From an uncultured Rickettsiales bacterium (lineage in GTDB: Bacteria > Pseudomonadota > Alphaproteobacteria > Rs-D84): a DNA stretch of 64,000 nucleotides. The stretch spans positions 15,644-79,643 of the forward strand of contig URSJ01000004.1 of assembly GCA_900550495.1 (NCBI GenBank), given 5' to 3'. The notes beneath the pieces are model-generated. The model had not been told where the DNA came from and searched no databases. It worked only from the letters and a program-made list of their open reading frames with translations. Positions within the stretch are counted from its first letter, which is position 1, and each line of letters starts with the position of its first letter. Positions 59,978 through 64,000 of this stretch are shown here, piece by piece. The position numbers and the translations under genes were made by a program.

Positions 59978-61537
59978 TTATTTATTTCTGATGTAACTGA
60001 TTTTCTTGTTTTTACCGTTCATATACCAGTCAATCAAAACCTTGGACAACAACAGGCACGTGAACAATGTTGTAATAACACCAATGGACAGCGTTACCGC
60101 GAACCCACGAATTGGTCCTGCACCAAACTGGAACAGAATCAAACTGCAAATCAGGTTGGTCAGATTTCCGTCCAGAACAGTCTTGGTTGAACGATGAAAC
60201 CCTAATTCTACCGCACGCAGGGTCGGGACACCTTCACGAACCTCGTCACGGATACGTTCAAACGGCAGAATGTTCGCGTCCACCGCCATACCCAGAGTCA
60301 ATACGATACCCGCAATTCCTGGCAATGTCAGTGTCGCGCCCAGAAATGCCGATATACCGATAATCATCGCCAAATTGACCAGCAATACGATATCCGCTAT
60401 CAAACCAAATCCGCGATACGCAACCAACATAAATATGATTACGAACAAAACACCAACTGCGGAACCGATTTTACCAGCTTCAATTGTGTCAGCCCCCAAT
60501 CCCGCGCCAACGGTGCGTTCTTCAATAACCTGCAATGGTGCTGGCAATGCACCCGAACGCAACAGCACCGCCAAATCTTTTGCGCCCTGTAACGTAAATC
60601 CACCCGAAATCTGTCCACGGCCACCCGGAATCGGTTCACGAATTGTTGGTGCAGATAACACACGTCCATCCAACACAATTGCAAAACGTTCGTTGACATG
60701 TTCAGTGGTCAATTTTGCAAATTTGCGTGCACCCGTTGCATCAAACGCAGTTGTTACAACCGGCATGTTATTCTGGTCAAAGTCCGCCTGGGAATCTTTT
60801 AATGATTCACCCGACACCTCGACACGCGAATATACCGGCACCAATTGATTTGGTGCTTCCATCATTGGCAAGAATTGCGTGCCACTTGGTGCACGACCTG
60901 ATGCAATCTGTTCCGCCGATATATTTTCATTAACCAAATGGAACGTCATCTTGGCCGTCTGACCAATCAATTCCTTGATATGCTCTGGGTTGTCAACACC
61001 AGGCAACTGAATCAAGATATACTTACCACCCTGAGATTGGATAGATGGCTCTTTGGTCCCCAGCGCATCAATACGACGACGAACAATCTCAATACTGCGC
61101 GCCAAAGCATCTTGCGTCATTTCATTTTTTTGTTTTTCCGAATAAGATAATGTAATCGTCCGGCCTGACGTTTCTATATCAACCGTATTACCCAGCGCAC
61201 TCTTTAATCGGCCTTTGGCACGCGACACATCGGCATCATCGCGAACAACCAACGACACAACACCATCGTTGTTACGCAGGTTTGAAAAACGAATAACCCC
61301 CTTGTCGCGATTAATCAAAGCGGAACGCGTTTCGTCATACAATTGGGCCGCTTTTTCTTGGAACATGGTATTTGTGTCCACTTCCAATAACAATTGAGCC
61401 CCACCTTTCAAATCCAACCCCAATGGAATTGGCTGTGCCCACGACGGGAAATACGGTGCCAGGCGTGGCGACATTGTTGGCACCGCCAGTAACACACCAA
61501 ACACCGCGACAAAAATTATTGCCAGTTTTTTAAACAT
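59978..61537 (-). CDS. secD: Protein translocase subunit SecD
   Basis: The 519-residue protein has an N-terminal helix and GLDLKGGAQLLLEVD. A large periplasmic domain follows (RRRIDALGTKEPSIQSQG; YILIQLPGVDNPEHIKELIG), then a C-terminal set of helices with GMAVDANILPFERIRDEVREG, the proton-pathway Asp being kept. Length is normal. AAGGG precedes the ATG. It is followed by secF and preceded by yajC at 18 bases, the usual order. Confidence 0.95.
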   Translation of the reverse strand: MFKKLAIIFVAVFGVLLAVPTMSPRLAPYFPSWAQPIPLGLDLKGGAQLLLEVDTNTMFQEKAAQLYDETRSALINRDKGVIRFSNLRNNDGVVSLVVRDDADVSRAKGRLKSALGNTVDIETSGRTITLSYSEKQKNEMTQDALARSIEIVRRRIDALGTKEPSIQSQGGKYILIQLPGVDNPEHIKELIGQTAKMTFHLVNENISAEQIASGRAPSGTQFLPMMEAPNQLVPVYSRVEVSGESLKDSQADFDQNNMPVVTTAFDATGARKFAKLTTEHVNERFAIVLDGRVLSAPTIREPIPGGRGQISGGFTLQGAKDLAVLLRSGALPAPLQVIEERTVGAGLGADTIEAGKIGSAVGVLFVIIFMLVAYRGFGLIADIVLLVNLAMIIGISAFLGATLTLPGIAGIVLTLGMAVDANILPFERIRDEVREGVPTLRAVELGFHRSTKTVLDGNLTNLICSLILFQFGAGPIRGFAVTLSIGVITTLFTCLLLSKVLIDWYMNGKNKKISYIRNK

Positions 61538-61555
61538 CTGATTACCCTTTCTCGC

Positions 61556-61864
61556 TTATTCAACGCTAGCGACGGCGTTTTTATTAACCTCTATAACGAC
61601 ACCCTTGGCCACTTCCATTTCAATGGTTTTGTCGCCAATCTTTTTGATTGTCCCATAAATGCCGGCCGCCATTACACGATTACCAACCTTTAAAGAATCC
61701 AACATTTTCTGATATTCGGCCATACGACGCTTGTTCGGACGCACCATAAACAGATAAATGATTCCAAACACAACAATGCAATACAGCAGCATTCCCCACC
61801 AGTTACCAGTGGCCGCTTGGGCCGCGTTTGCACCTTCTTGAACAACAACCGTGGTTTCTTCCAT
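61556..61864 (-). CDS. yajC: Preprotein translocase subunit YajC
   Basis: YajC associates with SecDF in the inner membrane. The 102-residue protein has an acidic N terminus, a single helix (about 22-42, WWGMLLYCIVVFGIIYLFMV) followed by the family RPNKRRMAEYQKML, and a C-terminal SH3-like part with VGNRVMAAGIYGTIKKIGD. AAGGAG precedes the ATG. First gene of yajC-secD-secF. Confidence 0.94.
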   Translation of the reverse strand: MEETTVVVQEGANAAQAATGNWWGMLLYCIVVFGIIYLFMVRPNKRRMAEYQKMLDSLKVGNRVMAAGIYGTIKKIGDKTIEMEVAKGVVIEVNKNAVASVE

Positions 61865-61912
61865 GATATTTCTCCTTAGTGTGACTTTGTTATTTTATGG
61901 TGTCAGAATAGT

Positions 61913-61936
61913 AAAAAAAAGCCCCAGTGTCCAGGC
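61913..61936 (-). terminator. Likely terminator of mutL
   Basis: A short stem (GCC(T) / GGGGC with one G.T pair) followed by T8 on the minus strand, 28 bases past the mutL stop. The stem is weak, but the T-run is strong. Confidence 0.45.
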
Positions 61937-61963
61937 AAAAAACAATTGATTCTGGGTATAATT

Positions 61964-63715
61964 CTAGACGCGTTCAAACCATGCGTCCATATCTGTAATC
62001 GGGATAAATTTATACACCGGTCGCCCATGATTACACTGCGCACCACGTTCGGTTCGTTCTATCTCTCGCAATAACGCATCACAAGATTGCATATCCAAGC
62101 GTTGACCAGCACGCACACTGTGGTGACATGCGTAATTTGCCAATTTTAAGTGTAACTTTTCGTCCAATTGGCACGAATGGCCATTCGCACGCACTTCGTC
62201 TGCAATATCATGAAACAGATTTGCCCAATTCAAATCCCAATCGGCAGGCTTCTCGAATATAGCAATCGCGTCATCGCCAAACGCATCAATGTGCAGCCCC
62301 GCCGCACGCATTTCATCTGCAATCGTCATAATCGCCGCGACATCTGTATCACGCATGTGTACAACTATCGGTGTCAGCAATGGCTGCGATTTTATCGCAT
62401 GTCGACGCAGGCGTTCATACGTAATACGTTCATGCGCAGCGTGTTGGTCTACAACCACCAGATTATCGCCAGATGCCGCCAAGATATATTTATTACCAAT
62501 CTGACCAATTGCACGCCCCAGTGGCATATCATCATCCGGCGCACCAACCGCCGGGGCTGTGTCTGTTGCGTGCGATTGCGCCGCCCCAGAAAATATTTCG
62601 TTCATTTCTGATAATTCAGACAGTGTAGACGGCTCGCACACACGCATATTAGACTGGGGCAAGCCAAAATTTATTTTCTGCGCACCTGCCCTGGCAAATT
62701 CCATTGGTGTGTGATGGGCCACATCAATTGATGGCGCAACATTCATCGTTTTCGATAATGCCGAACGCAATGTTTTTATAATAAAACTGCGAATATGCGA
62801 CGGTTCTAGAAAATGCACCTCGGTCTTGGCGGGCGATACATTTACGTCCACACTGCGCGGTGGTACAGTCAGATACAGTGCACATAGTGGAAATTCGCGT
62901 GCATGCATCACATCCATATATGCCGCACGCAACGCACCAACCAAAACCTTGTCCCGGACAGGACGACCATTTACAAACAGATATTGATCAACCGACGATG
63001 CACGACGCAATGTGGGCTCTGATATAAATCCATGTAATTCCAAACCAGTGGTTGTCGTGCTGTGCGCATCAACGGCAATCATACGACCAGCAACATCATC
63101 GCCCATCACAGCGACAATACGGTCACGTAAATCTTGATCGCGCGGGAAACGCCATTTATTGTTTAATACAAATCCAACATCTGGTCTTGCCATTGCCAAA
63201 CGACGCACAACGTCCAACACAGACATCATTTCTGCCCTGTCTGTACGCAAGAATTTCAGACGCGCAGGTGTCCGGGCAAACAAATTTAACACCCGAATTC
63301 GCGTCCCTATTTCCCAATCAGACGGTCTGATGTCACCAGTTGTCGCGTTCAGTTGCCAACCATTAATATCTGTGGAATTTCTGGTATCAATAGTCATGTC
63401 AGATACAGACGCAATTGAGGGTAAAGCCTCGCCCCTGAAACCCATAAAATTGATATTTAATAAATCATCATCTGGCAGTTTTGATGTCGCGTGCCGTTGC
63501 ACAGCACACGACAAGTCATCACGTGACATACCCGAACCATTATCAATAACAGAAATCATTGTTCGACCGCCATCGGCAACGTCAACCATAATTTGGTCTG
63601 CACCCGCGTCCAGCGCATTTTCAACCAATTCTTTGACCACACTGGCGGGACGTTCGACCACCTCGCCGGCAGCAATTTGGTTTATCAAAAAATCTGGCAA
63701 CAAACGAACAGGCAT
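61964..63715 (-). CDS. mutL: DNA mismatch repair protein MutL
   Basis: MutL couples MutS mismatch recognition to strand removal. The 583-residue protein has the GHKL ATPase at the N terminus (IAAGEVVERPASVVKELVEN, VIDNGSGM, GFRGEALPSIASV). A linker follows at about 330-390, then a C-terminal dimerisation domain with VVVDQHAAHERITYERL and the metal-site sequences ACHHSVRAGQ and CNHGRP. The DQHA and CxHGRP motifs suggest the endonuclease-type MutL. It lies 8 bases after the greA stop. No Shine-Dalgarno is seen, so translational coupling with greA is likely. Stop codon TAG. Confidence 0.95.
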   Translation of the reverse strand: MPVRLLPDFLINQIAAGEVVERPASVVKELVENALDAGADQIMVDVADGGRTMISVIDNGSGMSRDDLSCAVQRHATSKLPDDDLLNINFMGFRGEALPSIASVSDMTIDTRNSTDINGWQLNATTGDIRPSDWEIGTRIRVLNLFARTPARLKFLRTDRAEMMSVLDVVRRLAMARPDVGFVLNNKWRFPRDQDLRDRIVAVMGDDVAGRMIAVDAHSTTTTGLELHGFISEPTLRRASSVDQYLFVNGRPVRDKVLVGALRAAYMDVMHAREFPLCALYLTVPPRSVDVNVSPAKTEVHFLEPSHIRSFIIKTLRSALSKTMNVAPSIDVAHHTPMEFARAGAQKINFGLPQSNMRVCEPSTLSELSEMNEIFSGAAQSHATDTAPAVGAPDDDMPLGRAIGQIGNKYILAASGDNLVVVDQHAAHERITYERLRRHAIKSQPLLTPIVVHMRDTDVAAIMTIADEMRAAGLHIDAFGDDAIAIFEKPADWDLNWANLFHDIADEVRANGHSCQLDEKLHLKLANYACHHSVRAGQRLDMQSCDALLREIERTERGAQCNHGRPVYKFIPITDMDAWFERV

Positions 63716-63723
63716 ATCTATAA

Positions 63724-64000
63724 TTATTCTTTAAATTTCACTTCCAAAATTTCGTATTCTTTTTCACCAGACGGTAATTTAACAATGCACGTATCGCCAA
63801 CGCAACGCCCAATCATTGCACGTCCTACTGGCGATGTGCATGAAATGACCTGTCGGCCATCAGATTCAATATCCGATAAAATTCGACATTGCATACGGTT
63901 ACCATCTTCGTCTTCGGCAACAACGCGCGCACCAAACACAACGCGATTACCTGACAAAGAGTCAATATCAATAATCATCCCCGCATTGCGGGCCAAGGCG
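63724..64000 (-). CDS. greA: Transcription elongation factor GreA, C-terminal part
   Basis: The window ends inside this gene. About 92 residues are visible and the frame is open to the window edge. They make up the C-terminal FKBP-like domain of Gre factors: SGNRVVFGARVVAEDEDGNR, ISCTSPVGRAMIGRCVGDTC and VKLPSGEKEYEILEVKF. The N-terminal coiled coil, which reaches the RNA polymerase active site, lies beyond 64000. GreA versus GreB cannot be decided from this half alone; the SPVGRAMIG form is common in GreA. It precedes mutL by 8 bases. Confidence 0.88.
   Translation of the reverse strand, partial: ALARNAGMIIDIDSLSGNRVVFGARVVAEDEDGNRMQCRILSDIESDGRQVISCTSPVGRAMIGRCVGDTCIVKLPSGEKEYEILEVKFKE

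Noticed and set aside
1..64000. CRISPR array, prophage or insertion sequence
   Set aside because: No regularly spaced repeats, transposase, integrase or phage structural genes were seen; the GH24 lysozyme domain is in a chromosomal context with TPRs.

Overview
The window looks like chromosome of a small-genome, probably host- or gut-associated alphaproteobacterium. This rests on the MucR/Ros-type regulator, the RHH_4-type ribbon-helix-helix protein, the plsY/dprA and ruvX/gatC adjacencies, the GatCAB plus GltX route to Gln-tRNA, SufBC/SufS Fe-S assembly and twin-arginine and Sec translocases dispersed among division genes. The lineage is inference; RF32/Enterousia-like gut Alphaproteobacteria or Holosporales/Rickettsiales relatives would both fit. 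There is no phage, insertion sequence, CRISPR array or rRNA. Two tRNA genes are present.

Layout. 0.1-10.8 kb, mostly minus strand: a secreted Cys-rich surface protein, dnaA with a 19-bp-arm palindrome upstream, dprA, a secreted protein, plsY, rpsT (+), a dispersed intergenic repeat, a second and broken Cys-rich paralogue (one-base frameshift in an A8 tract plus an in-frame TAG), then a PilN-type secretin lipoprotein and a TcpQ-domain protein. 10.9-15.6 kb (+): a small membrane protein, sufB, sufC, two polytopic membrane proteins. 15.6-21 kb: ruvX (-), gatC-gatA, an antisense tRNA-Phe, gatB, a small ORF, miaB. 21-26.5 kb (-): an autotransporter-like protein, a SodC-like lipoprotein, a frameshifted two-helix membrane gene, oleate hydratase, an outer-membrane barrel, tRNA-Lys. 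26.6-36.3 kb (-): nlpD-like, tatC, tatB, lolA, nrnA, recJ, ftsI, ftsL-like, sufE, sufT, sufS. 36.3-43 kb: trxA and a Cys-less dksA (+), then tatA, a SPOR protein, a 47-residue lipoprotein, thrS, a hemolysin III-family protein, gltX and an acetyltransferase (-). 43.3-46.7 kb: trmB, an unknown soluble protein (-) and a tight four-gene unknown cassette (+) ending in an RHH regulator. 46.7-51 kb (-): a ybeY-lnt fusion, a membrane-anchored GH24 lysozyme with TPRs, a zinc-ligand-less MucR. 51-64 kb: rarA (+), two related barrels, ftsK, a PAP2 phosphatase, a degenerate S41 protein, secF-secD-yajC, mutL and the 3' part of greA (-).

The genes join into a few themes. Envelope biogenesis and export: SecDF-YajC, TatABC split over two loci, LolA, Lnt, secretin, many barrels. 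Division and wall growth: FtsI, FtsL, FtsK, SPOR, NlpD-like, GH24. Fe-S assembly: sufBC and sufSTE, about 21 kb apart. Translation: GatCAB, GltX, ThrS, MiaB, TrmB, YbeY.

The most unusual items are the doubly broken Cys-rich paralogue with a conserved promoter and leader, the YbeY-Lnt fusion, the lysozyme-TPR protein, the unknown 44.7-46.7 kb cassette, and several genes whose -10 box sits 6-7 nt before the start codon (candidate leaderless mRNAs).
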